64,000 nucleotides of DNA, taken from assembly GCF_011059145.1 (NCBI RefSeq), contig NZ_JAALLT010000002.1, positions 62,001-126,000 on the forward strand, written 5' to 3'. Of the stretch, positions 1 to 7,540 are shown in pieces. The notes beneath the pieces were generated by a model. It was not told the DNA's origin and ran no database searches. It saw nothing but the letters and a program-made list of their open reading frames with translations. Both the position numbers and the translations under genes were made by a program. Positions within the stretch are counted from its first letter, which is position 1; each line of letters begins with the position of its first letter. Source of the DNA: Halalkalibaculum roseum. Lineage in GTDB: Bacteria; Bacteroidota; Rhodothermia; Balneolales; Balneolaceae.

Positions 1-1
1 G

Positions 2-325
2 GCTATGGTGGTAGGGTACAAACGGAAATTCTGCTCAGCCCTTATCGTACCTGATTTCGGAAATATCGAAAAACGTCTAAAAGATAAAGGCTTTTCTGTA
101 CCTGATAATATCAATGAGGATGATAAGGTAAGAGTGCGTATACAGAAGGAAGTGGATAAGGTCAACAGGGAGCTCTCACCCTGGGAAACGGTAAAGAAAT
201 TTGTTCTGCTGGATAAACCATTTTCAATTGATTCAGGGGAGCTGACACCTACCTTGAAAGTCAAGCGTTCGGTCGTAAAAGAACGCTACCAGGAACAGAT
301 TGATTCTATGTATGAAGAGGAATAG
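2..325 (+). CDS. Long-chain acyl-CoA synthetase, C-terminal end (partial)
   Basis: The reading frame is open from the window edge to the TAG at 323-325, so only the last 107 codons are seen. The sequence matches the C-terminal subdomain of FadD15-type long-chain fatty acid:CoA ligases: a GYKRKF stretch followed by SALIVPDF, then SPWETVKKFVLL and the lysine-bearing GELTPTLKVKR near the end. That lysine region normally reaches the adenylate in the AMP-forming ligase family. The enzyme would activate fatty acids to acyl-CoA, feeding the fadN and fadA-like genes that follow on the same strand. The AMP-binding core lies outside the window. The family call is firm; chain-length specificity cannot be judged. 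Confidence 0.88.
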   Translation, partial: AMVVGYKRKFCSALIVPDFGNIEKRLKDKGFSVPDNINEDDKVRVRIQKEVDKVNRELSPWETVKKFVLLDKPFSIDSGELTPTLKVKRSVVKERYQEQIDSMYEEE

Positions 326-352
326 TAAAACGCAATAAGCTGAATTTATAAT

Positions 353-458
353 AGCCACTGATTTACACAGATTTTTTATAAGTGGTAAATGCATCATTTG
401 ATAAATTTTGGTATTTGGTTGACCTAGACAAATAACCAAAGTCTGTGTTATCTGTGGC
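353..458. repeat. Imperfect intergenic palindrome, ACACAGAT family
   Basis: The left arm near 353-372 (GCCACTGATTTACACAGATT) is an imperfect reverse complement of the right arm near 440-458 (AGTCTGTGTTATCTGTGGC). The element fills the gap between the acyl-CoA ligase and fadN-like genes. It belongs to the same loose family as the elements near 2856, 37515, 40955, 44713 and 51087. Function unknown; it might act as a weak terminator or an mRNA-stabilising hairpin. Confidence 0.6.
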
Positions 459-473
459 CCAAAAAAGAGTTTT

Positions 474-2846
474 ATGTCAAAGAATCCATATTCTATTCGC
501 AAGGTTGCTGTATTGGGATCAGGAACGATGGGGAGCCAGATTGCTGCTCACTGTGTCAATGCAGGTCTTGAGGTGACACTTTTGGATCTTAAGAACGACG
601 GTGACAAGCCAAACAAAACCGTCGAGGAGAACATCAAGAAACTGACCAAGATGAATCCCGATCCTCTGGGACTGCCGGAATATGCCCATCGCATTAAACC
701 GGGTAACTTTGAAGATGATCTGGAGGATGCCGTAGCGAATGCCGACTGGGTTTGTGAAGCCATCATTGAAAAAATGGACATCAAGAAAAATATGATGTCC
801 CGTATTCAGGAGTCTATGAATAAGGGTACCATCATCAGTTCCAATACTTCCGGCTTGCCCATCGGAGATATCGGGGAAGATTGCAGCGAAGAGTTTCAGA
901 GACATTTTTTAGGGACCCACTTCTTTAATCCTCCAAGATATATGAAGCTGTTAGAGGTTATACCTACCGATAAGACCTCAGCTGAAGTAGTAGACTTCAT
1001 GTCCCGTTTTTGTGAAAAAACATTGGGCAAGGGAGTCGTAAAGTGTAAAGACACTCCAAACTTCATTGCCAATCGCATCGGTATCTTCTCCATGGCGAGT
1101 ATTATGCCTTATTTCTTTGATGGAAGTTTCAGGGCGGAAGAGATCGATTTTCTGACCGGAACACTGACCGGATATTCCAAGGCGGCAACATTTCGCACGG
1201 CCGATATGTCCGGATTGGATGTCATCAGTCACGTAGCCTCAAACCTCTATCCTGCCATTCCTGGCGATGAACGCCGGGAAGTATTCAAACTTCCGGAGGC
1301 TTTTCAGAAGATGGTAAAGCAAGGGAAGCATGGTAATAAGGCGGGTGAAGGCTTCTACAAGAAAGTACAGACCGAATCAGGTAAAGAATATAAAGTTATC
1401 GATCCGGCAAGCTTTGACTATGAGTCGCAAATAGAACCGGAATTCGAAAGTGCAAAAAAAGCTAAAAAGGAACATCGCACTTCGGGAGGACGCTTGAAAT
1501 ATATGGTCCATCAGGATGACAAAGCAGGCCGTTTTCTATGGGACATTCATTGTGACCTTCTGCTATATTCGGCTAATCGCATACCGGAGATAACTGACTC
1601 TTTGGAATCCATTGATCGCGCGATGAAGTGGGGATTCAATTGGGAGTTGGGACCCTTTGAGCGTTGGGATGCTATTGGTGTGCAGGAATCTGTGAAACGC
1701 ATGCAGGAAGAAGGCAGAGACGTACCCAAACCAGTTCTGGAGATGCTGGATTCGGGTAGAAAACAGTTCTATGATAAAGATAAAGGTACAGTCTTTAACC
1801 TGGCTACCGGCGAAGTAGAATCCCTAAGTCCTCCTGCCCATGGTGCCGTTACGGTATCCTCACTAAAAGCAGAAGGCAAAGAAGTTATGGGCAATGACAG
1901 CGCCGGTCTTTATGATCTGGGTGACGGAGTGGCTCTATTTGAGTTCAGAACCAAACAGTATACCCTGGGCTTTGAGCTTGTGCAGACCCTTCAGGAAGCC
2001 TGTGAAAAAGTAAAGCAGGATTTTGATGCACTAGTAATAAGTCATGACGGTGATAATTTCTCATACGGCGCCAATCTCATGGAGGCAATGGGAGCCTGGC
2101 AGCAGGGACAAAAAGACCAGGTAAAGCAGGCAGCCAAGAATTTCCAGGATACGGCAGTCGGGCTGCGCTACCAGCCTTTTCCGGTGGTCGTTGCACCATT
2201 TGGCCGGGCCTTAGGAGGAGGAGTCGAGTTTATGCTTCATGCCGACAAAGTAGTGGCTCATCATGAACTCTATGCCGGACTTGTTGAAGTCGGCGTGGGC
2301 TTGATACCTGCGGGTGGCGGAACCAAAGAGATGCTCAAAAGAACTATGGACAGTCTTGTAGAGGACGAGCAGGTGGATCCTATTCCCAACATTAAAGAGA
2401 TTTTCAAAACCATTGGAATGGCGAAGGTTTCTGAAAGTGCTCAGAAGGCAAGAAATTTAGGGTATCTCAGGGATTCTGATGTAATTGTGATGAACAGAGA
2501 TCTGTTGATTGCAGCGGCCAAAGAAGAGGCAAGAACCTTGGCCGTTGTAGGATATCAGCCCCCGGCCAGGCCTGACATTAAAGTTATGGGTAATAAAGGA
2601 TTGAGCTCTTTAAAACTGATGCTCTATATCATGCATGAGGCTGAATTTATTACCGATTATGACAAAGTGGTTGCCGGTAAAGTGGCCTGGGTGATGAGCG
2701 GGGGTGAACTGAGTGAACCACAGGATGTCCCTGAAGAGTACCTGCTCAAGCTGGAAAGAGAAGTATTTATGGAATTGTTGGAAGATGAACGTACTCAGGC
2801 TAGAATTGAGCATATGCTCAAAAAAGGTAAACCGCTAAGAAATTAG
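474..2846 (+). CDS. fadN: 3-hydroxyacyl-CoA dehydrogenase/enoyl-CoA hydratase (FadN-type)
   Basis: A 790-residue bifunctional beta-oxidation enzyme. The N-terminal half is an NAD-dependent 3-hydroxyacyl-CoA dehydrogenase: Rossmann motif GSGTMG at residues 15-20, the HFFNPPRYMKLLEV block with the catalytic histidine near residue 150, and DTPNFIANRIG. The C-terminal part (about 470-680) is a crotonase-fold enoyl-CoA hydratase domain with NFSYGANLMEAM and GRALGGGVEFMLHAD. Dehydrogenase-before-hydratase order is that of Bacillus FadN, the reverse of E. coli FadB. It hydrates enoyl-CoA and oxidises the 3-hydroxyacyl-CoA, handing 3-ketoacyl-CoA to the thiolase encoded next. The ATG at 474 lies directly before the Rossmann fold; no strong Shine-Dalgarno is present. 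Confidence 0.93.
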   Translation: MSKNPYSIRKVAVLGSGTMGSQIAAHCVNAGLEVTLLDLKNDGDKPNKTVEENIKKLTKMNPDPLGLPEYAHRIKPGNFEDDLEDAVANADWVCEAIIEKMDIKKNMMSRIQESMNKGTIISSNTSGLPIGDIGEDCSEEFQRHFLGTHFFNPPRYMKLLEVIPTDKTSAEVVDFMSRFCEKTLGKGVVKCKDTPNFIANRIGIFSMASIMPYFFDGSFRAEEIDFLTGTLTGYSKAATFRTADMSGLDVISHVASNLYPAIPGDERREVFKLPEAFQKMVKQGKHGNKAGEGFYKKVQTESGKEYKVIDPASFDYESQIEPEFESAKKAKKEHRTSGGRLKYMVHQDDKAGRFLWDIHCDLLLYSANRIPEITDSLESIDRAMKWGFNWELGPFERWDAIGVQESVKRMQEEGRDVPKPVLEMLDSGRKQFYDKDKGTVFNLATGEVESLSPPAHGAVTVSSLKAEGKEVMGNDSAGLYDLGDGVALFEFRTKQYTLGFELVQTLQEACEKVKQDFDALVISHDGDNFSYGANLMEAMGAWQQGQKDQVKQAAKNFQDTAVGLRYQPFPVVVAPFGRALGGGVEFMLHADKVVAHHELYAGLVEVGVGLIPAGGGTKEMLKRTMDSLVEDEQVDPIPNIKEIFKTIGMAKVSESAQKARNLGYLRDSDVIVMNRDLLIAAAKEEARTLAVVGYQPPARPDIKVMGNKGLSSLKLMLYIMHEAEFITDYDKVVAGKVAWVMSGGELSEPQDVPEEYLLKLEREVFMELLEDERTQARIEHMLKKGKPLRN

Positions 2847-2855
2847 AACTAAATA

Positions 2856-2932
2856 GAACACGGATGACGCAGATTTAGCGGATTTTATTGATTTATGAAA
2901 TCATTATCTCTGATCCGTGTCATCTGTGTTTC
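2856..2932. repeat. Imperfect intergenic palindrome, ACACGGAT family
   Basis: Left arm GAACACGGATGACGCAGAT (2856-2874) pairs imperfectly with right arm ATCCGTGTCATCTGTGTTTC (2913-2932). It lies between the fadN and fadA-like genes. The stretch just after it, 2938-2961, carries the phrase TTACTCATTACTAATTACTC, related to the palindrome near 50147. This is the same style of element as at 353, 44713 and 51087. Confidence 0.65.
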
Positions 2933-2965
2933 ATTTTTACTCATTACTAATTACTCTCTACTATT

Positions 2966-4147
2966 ATGACTGAAGCTGTAATTGTTGCTGCGGCGCGAAC
3001 ACCGACCGGAAAAGCTAATAAAGGATCTCTTCGCTTTACTCATCCCGATACGCTGGGCGGAGAAGTTATCAAAGACCTGCTACAAAGAGCTCCTTCTCTG
3101 CAACCGGAAATGGTTGATGATGTAATTATGGGCTGTGCCTTTCCCGAGGCTTCCCAGGGATTGAATATTGCCCGACAGTGCGCCTTGCTGGGCGGATTGC
3201 CTCCTTCAGTGCCTGCAGCAACGGTAAATCGATTCTGTTCGTCAGGGCTGCAAACCATTGCTCAGGCTTCCGAACGCATACTCTCGGGAAGTGCCGATGT
3301 CATCATAGCCGGAGGTGTGGAATCGATGTCACAAGTACCTATGGGCGGTTATGTAGTGCATCCTAACCCAAAGCTGGTAGATAACTACCCGGAAATTTAT
3401 ATCAATATGGGTCTAACAGCTGAAAATGTAGCCGACAAGTATGATATCAGCAGGGAAGACCAGGATGCATTCGCTTATCGAAGCCATATGCGGGCAATTG
3501 ATGCCTGGGAAAATGACCTGTTTGAAGGCCAAATCACACCTATTGAAGTTAAGGAGAAAAGGGTGACCTCCTCCGGTGAAATAGAGGAGGAGAGCTTTAC
3601 TTTTGAGCAGGATGAGGGTCCCAGAAAGGATACTTCCAAGGAAGTACTGGCTAAATTGAGACCGGTATTTAAGCAGGGCGGAAGCGTTACCGCAGGCAAT
3701 TCCTCACAAATGAATGATGCTGCAGCGGCGGTGCTCGTTATGAGTAAAGAGAAAGCTGATGAACTCGGACTGGAGCCGATGGCCAGATATGTAGGCTTCT
3801 CAGTTGCCGGTGTACCACCTGAGATTATGGGTATCGGACCGGTAGAAGCTATTCCCAAAGTCTTAAAGCAAACCGGTATTTCTCAGGAAGACATTGACCT
3901 GATAGAATTAAACGAAGCATTCGCAGCTCAATCGCTGGCCGTTATCCATGAGCTTGATTTGGATGAAGAGATTGTAAACGTCAATGGAGGTGCCATTGCC
4001 ATGGGACATCCGCTGGGATGCACAGGTGCCAAACTCACTACACAGATACTGTATGAGATGAAACGGCGCGGTTCAGCCTACGGCATGGTAACCATGTGTG
4101 TGGGAGGCGGTATGGGCGCTGCCGGTATATTTGAGAATTTAAACTGA
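2966..4147 (+). CDS. fadA: Acetyl-CoA C-acyltransferase (3-ketoacyl-CoA thiolase)
   Basis: A 393-residue thiolase, the usual family length. The nucleophilic cysteine is Cys91 in [29 protein letters not shown] and the C-terminal [11 protein letters not shown] supply the other catalytic blocks (His and second Cys). It cleaves 3-ketoacyl-CoA with CoA to give acetyl-CoA and a shortened acyl-CoA, the last step of beta-oxidation, and presumably works with the FadN-like enzyme encoded just upstream. The ATG at 2966 starts the conserved [16 protein letters not shown]. The 118-base gap upstream holds a palindromic repeat, so co-transcription with fadN is likely but not certain. It is clearly distinct from the second thiolase at 28.4 kb. 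Confidence 0.93.
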   Translation: MTEAVIVAAARTPTGKANKGSLRFTHPDTLGGEVIKDLLQRAPSLQPEMVDDVIMGCAFPEASQGLNIARQCALLGGLPPSVPAATVNRFCSSGLQTIAQASERILSGSADVIIAGGVESMSQVPMGGYVVHPNPKLVDNYPEIYINMGLTAENVADKYDISREDQDAFAYRSHMRAIDAWENDLFEGQITPIEVKEKRVTSSGEIEEESFTFEQDEGPRKDTSKEVLAKLRPVFKQGGSVTAGNSSQMNDAAAAVLVMSKEKADELGLEPMARYVGFSVAGVPPEIMGIGPVEAIPKVLKQTGISQEDIDLIELNEAFAAQSLAVIHELDLDEEIVNVNGGAIAMGHPLGCTGAKLTTQILYEMKRRGSAYGMVTMCVGGGMGAAGIFENLN

Positions 4148-4156
4148 TTATTTCAT

Positions 4157-4200
4157 TGAGATTTAAGACACTTTAGAAGTTTTCTAAACCTTTAATCTCA
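4157..4200. repeat. Long imperfect hairpin between thiolase and SDR genes
   Basis: Outer arms TGAGATTTAAG and CTTTAATCTCA-like sequence enclose an inner perfect TTTAGAA (4172-4178) / TTCTAAA (4182-4188) stem. There is no T-run after it, so it is a poor candidate for a rho-independent terminator. It resembles the other AT-rich intergenic palindromes of the window. Confidence 0.5.
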
Positions 4201-4217
4201 CCAAAGGCAATTTACAT

Positions 4218-5081
4218 ATGTTCAAAGAAGACACCTTACAGGATAAAACGATACTGGTAACCGGCGGCGGCAGTGGATTGGGGCTGGAAATGGCCAAAAA
4301 ATTTGCTTCCCTTGGAGCAGGAATTGCTATTTGCGGACGAACCGAATCAAAACTGATGAATGCCGCTAAAGAGATTGAAGAAAAAGGAGAGGGACAAGTA
4401 GAAACCTATGTTTGCGATGTAAGGGACTATGAACGAGTAAAAGAAATGATCGGTGAGATTACCGAAGATTTCGGTGGTATGGACGGCTTGGTCAATAATG
4501 CGGCAGGGAATTTTTTGGCGGCTTCGGAGGATCTGACACCCGGCGGTTTTAAAGCCATTATTGACATTGTGCTTCACGGCTCCTTTAACTGTACTCACTG
4601 TTTCGGTAATTATTTGATTGATAATGACCGCAAAGGCAATATCCTTAGCATTGTAACCACCTATGCTGAGAATACGGGATCTGCGTTTGTGCTTCCATCG
4701 GCATGTGCCAAATCGGGAGTATTGACTATGACCCGCTCTCTAGCTTATGAGTGGGCTACCTATGGTATTCGGCTGAATGCCATTGCTCCCGGACCATTTC
4801 CAACAGAAGGTGCATGGACCAGACTGGTACCTGATGAAAGTTTTGAAGAGAAATTTCTATCCAAGATTCCCGCCGGCAGATATGGAGAGCCGGAGGAATT
4901 GGCAAATCTTGCAGCTTTTTTGATGTCAGATATGTCGCCTTACCTCACAGGTGATTGTATTACCATCGATGGCGGGGAACGCCTTACTGCCGGGCAGTTT
5001 AACTTTATTGACCAGTTGGCTCCAAGAGAAAAGCTCAAACAATTTTTTAATGCGATGAAGCCCGGTGGGGAGAAGAAGTAG
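4218..5081 (+). CDS. SDR family oxidoreductase, 2,4-dienoyl-CoA reductase-like
   Basis: A 287-residue short-chain dehydrogenase/reductase. The cofactor motif is TGGGSGLGLEMAKKFA (residues 15-30), followed by ICGRTESKL, which suits NADPH, and NNAAGNF. The usual YxxxK catalytic pair is not typical: the SACAKSG segment has the lysine, but the tyrosine position is occupied by serine or alanine. This is seen in 2,4-dienoyl-CoA reductases of the DECR type, which use other residues. The C-terminal TGDCITIDGGERL is conserved. Position after fadN and fadA supports a role in degrading unsaturated fatty acids. The specific substrate is inferred from context and from the missing tyrosine. Confidence 0.82.
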   Translation: MFKEDTLQDKTILVTGGGSGLGLEMAKKFASLGAGIAICGRTESKLMNAAKEIEEKGEGQVETYVCDVRDYERVKEMIGEITEDFGGMDGLVNNAAGNFLAASEDLTPGGFKAIIDIVLHGSFNCTHCFGNYLIDNDRKGNILSIVTTYAENTGSAFVLPSACAKSGVLTMTRSLAYEWATYGIRLNAIAPGPFPTEGAWTRLVPDESFEEKFLSKIPAGRYGEPEELANLAAFLMSDMSPYLTGDCITIDGGERLTAGQFNFIDQLAPREKLKQFFNAMKPGGEKK

Positions 5082-5118
5082 TAACTTTACTTTTGAAATT
5101 CTAAAAGCTTTAGACGTT

Positions 5119-5274
5119 TTAGCTGAAGAGCAGGGCCAATAACAAGATCAAAGAGATGACAGATATGTAGAAGAGCTTTGCTTCTTTTTTAGGGCTTTTC
5201 AGGTTGAGCACTTTTTTGAATATGAAGTGGTCAAATCCCCTCTTGTAATATTGCTCATATAACTTGTCCTTCAT
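5119..5274 (-). CDS. Small single-span membrane protein, 51 residues
   Basis: This short gene has ATG at 5272-5274 and a TAA stop at 5119-5121. A strong Shine-Dalgarno AGGAGG sits about seven bases before the ATG, unusually good for this window, and decides the start. The product has a basic N-terminal half (MKDKLYEQYYKRGFDHFIF, then KSPKKEAK) and one hydrophobic span at residues 36-50 rich in Leu/Ile, ending in FS. That is the shape of a small inner-membrane protein with a cytosolic positive head. Function not recognised. A 263-base AT-rich upstream region with repeated TGTTAA motifs may control it. Confidence 0.65.
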   Translation of the reverse strand: MKDKLYEQYYKRGFDHFIFKKVLNLKSPKKEAKLFYISVISLILLLALLFS

Positions 5275-5537
5275 AAAGACACCTCCTGAATGTGGCAGAT
5301 CAAAAGAGGTTAATGTGTAAACTATTGTTTATTAATATATTGCATCCATCTTTAATAACTAAGAATTTAGGCATTTGTTTCTTCTAATGTTAAGGAATTG
5401 TTAACAAGGCATAAACCATTTAATATCAATTACTTATGATTTGTTAAAGGTACTCATAGCTTTGTTAAATATACTCCAATGTTAACTTAATGTTAACAAA
5501 TCTGTGCGGAGGGTAGGTGTTTTTACCTATCGAGTGG
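5275..5537. promoter_or_regulatory. AT-rich intergenic region with six TGTTAA motifs
   Basis: This gap lies upstream of the 51-residue membrane protein gene. TGTTAA occurs six times in the same orientation, starting at 5388, 5399, 5442, 5463, 5480 and 5491. Three are part of the longer TGTTAAC, and 5398-5407 is the perfect palindrome TTGTTAACAA. Such clustering in about 110 bases suggests a repeated protein-binding site, but AT-richness alone raises the chance frequency. No gene was seen in the gap. Confidence 0.4.
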
Positions 5538-6383
5538 CTAGAGCAGGCGATCTTTAATTCTTGAAACCTCGTTAGCCAGTTTCAACAAATCATACCCGTT
5601 AAACTGGGTGGCTTTATTCAGTTGAATGGACTTCAGGAACTGGGTTGACGCGATTTCAGCGGCACGAGTAGCATCAAACGACTGCTTTTCGAAAAATAGA
5701 TGCTGTTGGTCATTATTCTTACCAAGGCGCACCGATTGGGAATGGACATCGCAGTCGAGCAAAAAAGTCTGATCGGCAGCAAATCGCTGGTGCCGGTTCG
5801 TCGAAGAGCAGGAATTAACAAATATATTGGCAGTAGCACCGCTGTCGAAACGAAGCAATAGATGAATAGCACGGTCTTTTCCTGCCTGAAGATTAACGGT
5901 ATTTACATCAATATGATGTACATTTCCATTGATCCATTTCAGACTGTATGCCAGTTCATCTATCCAGTAATAATCAAGTGAGTGATTGTTTTCCAGGAAT
6001 TGCGTGTAGCTTATCTCCCTGACTATGTTAAGGAAGGTAGGCTTGGAAACTTTCTGACTCATCCATTGAGAAGCGGGGGCAAAGGTTGGCCAATGGGCAA
6101 ACTGAAGCAATACATTAGCTTCTTCTGCTGTATGATATATCTTCTCAATATCGGACTGTGAGGTGGGAAGACTAGAAACCATAAACGAATGATATCCCAT
6201 GCGAATGGCCTTCAGCAGGATGTTTACCTTGTCATCGCTGTCTTCAAGAATCAGGCAGGCATCCACGTCACCGATATCCTTGATATGTGCTGTAATGACA
6301 ACTTCTTTTACGCTGCGATGTGGACGAAGGTGCTCTTCCCAGGCTACAGCCCTATCAGCAGGTCCGACGATTCCTATTTTCAT
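5538..6383 (-). CDS. Degenerate Gfo/Idh/MocA-type oxidoreductase
   Basis: A 281-residue protein with the overall plan of the Gfo/Idh/MocA family: a short N-terminal Rossmann strand (MKIGIVGP), a region (IEKIYHTAEEANVLLQFAHW) like the helix after the family catalytic loop, and a C-terminal beta-sheet domain. Two hallmarks are missing. The glycine-rich GxGxxG is replaced by GIVGPADRAVAW, and the conserved EKP motif with its lysine is replaced by MVSSLPTS. It is also shorter than the usual 330-380 residues. It may have lost NAD(P)-dependent catalysis and act as a binding protein, or be a divergent enzyme. It stands alone, facing the 51-residue gene region. Confidence 0.6.
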   Translation of the reverse strand: MKIGIVGPADRAVAWEEHLRPHRSVKEVVITAHIKDIGDVDACLILEDSDDKVNILLKAIRMGYHSFMVSSLPTSQSDIEKIYHTAEEANVLLQFAHWPTFAPASQWMSQKVSKPTFLNIVREISYTQFLENNHSLDYYWIDELAYSLKWINGNVHHIDVNTVNLQAGKDRAIHLLLRFDSGATANIFVNSCSSTNRHQRFAADQTFLLDCDVHSQSVRLGKNNDQQHLFFEKQSFDATRAAEIASTQFLKSIQLNKATQFNGYDLLKLANEVSRIKDRLL

Positions 6384-6462
6384 AGTTAAGATATTGGGTA
6401 ATAGTGGATTGCAATAATTGCGAATCTACCCATTAATATCAACAAAGGAAGGAAAACTAAAT

Positions 6463-6494
6463 AAAAAAGACGAGCCATGATTCATGACTCGTCT
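6463..6494 (-). terminator. Rho-independent terminator after the PspC gene
   Basis: Read on the minus strand, a stem AGACGAG(T)CATGA / TCATG(G)CTCGTCT with one mismatch is followed directly by TTTTTTATTT. It lies 23 bases past the PspC-domain gene stop, in the right orientation to end that transcript. Confidence 0.85.
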
Positions 6495-6516
6495 CAGGTA
6501 AAAAGGATCTCTTGTA

Positions 6517-6699
6517 TTATTCCGGCATTACGAGTGCCAAAATAAAGTATAGCAATACCGGGCTGCCCCAGCCGAGGAAAGTCAAGATGACAAATATGAT
6601 TCTGACAATAGTCGGATCCCACCCGAGATATTCGGCAATACCGCCGCACACTCCGGAAATCATTCTGTCAGTTCTGGATTTCTTTAATCTTGCACTCAT
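6517..6699 (-). CDS. PspC domain-containing membrane protein
   Basis: A 60-residue protein that is essentially one PspC domain: a basic head (SARLKKSRTDR), the family signature ISGVCGGIAEYLGWDPT, and a C-terminal hydrophobic span (VRIIFVILTFLG ... VLLYFILALVMP). PspC proteins are small inner-membrane proteins tied in enterobacteria to the phage-shock envelope-stress response. No pspA, pspB or pspF neighbour is present, so only the family, not a full Psp system, can be claimed. The terminator just downstream suggests a short transcript, perhaps its own. Confidence 0.88.
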   Translation of the reverse strand: MSARLKKSRTDRMISGVCGGIAEYLGWDPTIVRIIFVILTFLGWGSPVLLYFILALVMPE

Positions 6700-6754
6700 A
6701 ATCAGGTTTATTTACGGGATTTTCGTTTATCATCTATACCTTACGTGAACTCAG

Positions 6755-7432
6755 TCAAGTTGTTTCAACTGATTTGAAATTAAGGTAAAAGGACAGACTG
6801 AAGTAATAAATTGGGAAAATGAAGGAGCTATAAATCAGGTACAGCGGGGATTCCTGGAACAATATCATCAAGGCAATCAACTGCAGCGCAAAGATCGATC
6901 CCAATACGAGGGTAAACTTCTTTAGAAACGAAGTCCGGCTTGGATATATAAACTTGATAGGTAAAAAAGTAGTGACAGCGAAGATCAACATAATAGCCGA
7001 TGCAAATTCAACCGGCAGATTGAGCATGAAAATGTAGAAAACGACAATATTCCAATACGAAGGAAAACCAAGAAAATAATTGTCGGAAGTTTTGGCTTGA
7101 ATATTTGAAAAACCGAAAGCACTGGAAATAGCACAAATAATTAGTACCCAAATGGGTATCTGCATGGTAGCATAGATCCAGACAAAAGGTGCAATAGTCC
7201 AGGTAATAAAGTCGATGATATTGTCCATCAGTGCCCCGTCGATTTTCGGGGCATAATCCTTTACATCGAAATAACGTGCCAGTGAACCGTCTACGGCGTC
7301 AACAAAAACTGCGGCACCAAGCACCCATATGGCTTCCTTATAGAAACCATCAAAGGTTAAAAGGATAGCCCACAAGCCTAGAGCGGCACCTAAAGCTGTA
7401 AATAAATGAACTCCATAAGCCGGAATTTTCAC
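6755..7432 (-). CDS. pcs: Phosphatidylcholine synthase (CDP-alcohol phosphatidyltransferase)
   Basis: A 225-residue polytopic membrane enzyme. The CDP-alcohol phosphotransferase signature is present around residues 48-74: DG at 48-49, AR at 52-53, G66, D70 and D74. The twelve residues between AR and the next G, rather than eight, fit the spacing I recall for bacterial phosphatidylcholine synthases (Pcs). FGFPSYWNIVVFY further on is also Pcs-like. Pcs joins choline directly to CDP-diacylglycerol, so the cell may make phosphatidylcholine from imported choline. No choline transporter is visible here. The ATG at 7432 precedes the first membrane span. Confidence 0.82.
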   Translation of the reverse strand: MKIPAYGVHLFTALGAALGLWAILLTFDGFYKEAIWVLGAAVFVDAVDGSLARYFDVKDYAPKIDGALMDNIIDFITWTIAPFVWIYATMQIPIWVLIICAISSAFGFSNIQAKTSDNYFLGFPSYWNIVVFYIFMLNLPVEFASAIMLIFAVTTFLPIKFIYPSRTSFLKKFTLVLGSIFALQLIALMILFQESPLYLIYSSFIFPIYYFSLSFYLNFKSVETT

Positions 7433-7477
7433 GCTGTGTTTTCTGGATTATTCGTTATCCCGTTATTTATTGTTTCA

Positions 7478-7516
7478 ATAAAATAAAAAAAGCGGAACCT
7501 TCGAAGTTCCGCTTTT
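7478..7516 (-). terminator. Rho-independent terminator after the BlaR1-like gene
   Basis: A perfect nine-base stem AAGCGGAAC (7490-7498) / GTTCCGCTT (7506-7514) is followed on the minus strand by a run TTTTTTTATTTTA. It lies 25 bases beyond the stop of the BlaR1-TonB gene and before the pcs gene. It could also work weakly in the plus direction. Confidence 0.88.
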
Positions 7517-7540
7517 AAAATATTGAAAAAGAATCAGCTG

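Noticed and set aside
5275-5537. A replication origin, because of the AT-rich repeats
   Set aside because: There are no DnaA boxes of the TTATCCACA type and no dnaA or dnaN gene nearby.
6517-6699. A complete phage-shock (Psp) system
   Set aside because: Only a PspC-domain protein is present; no pspA, pspB or pspF is in the window.
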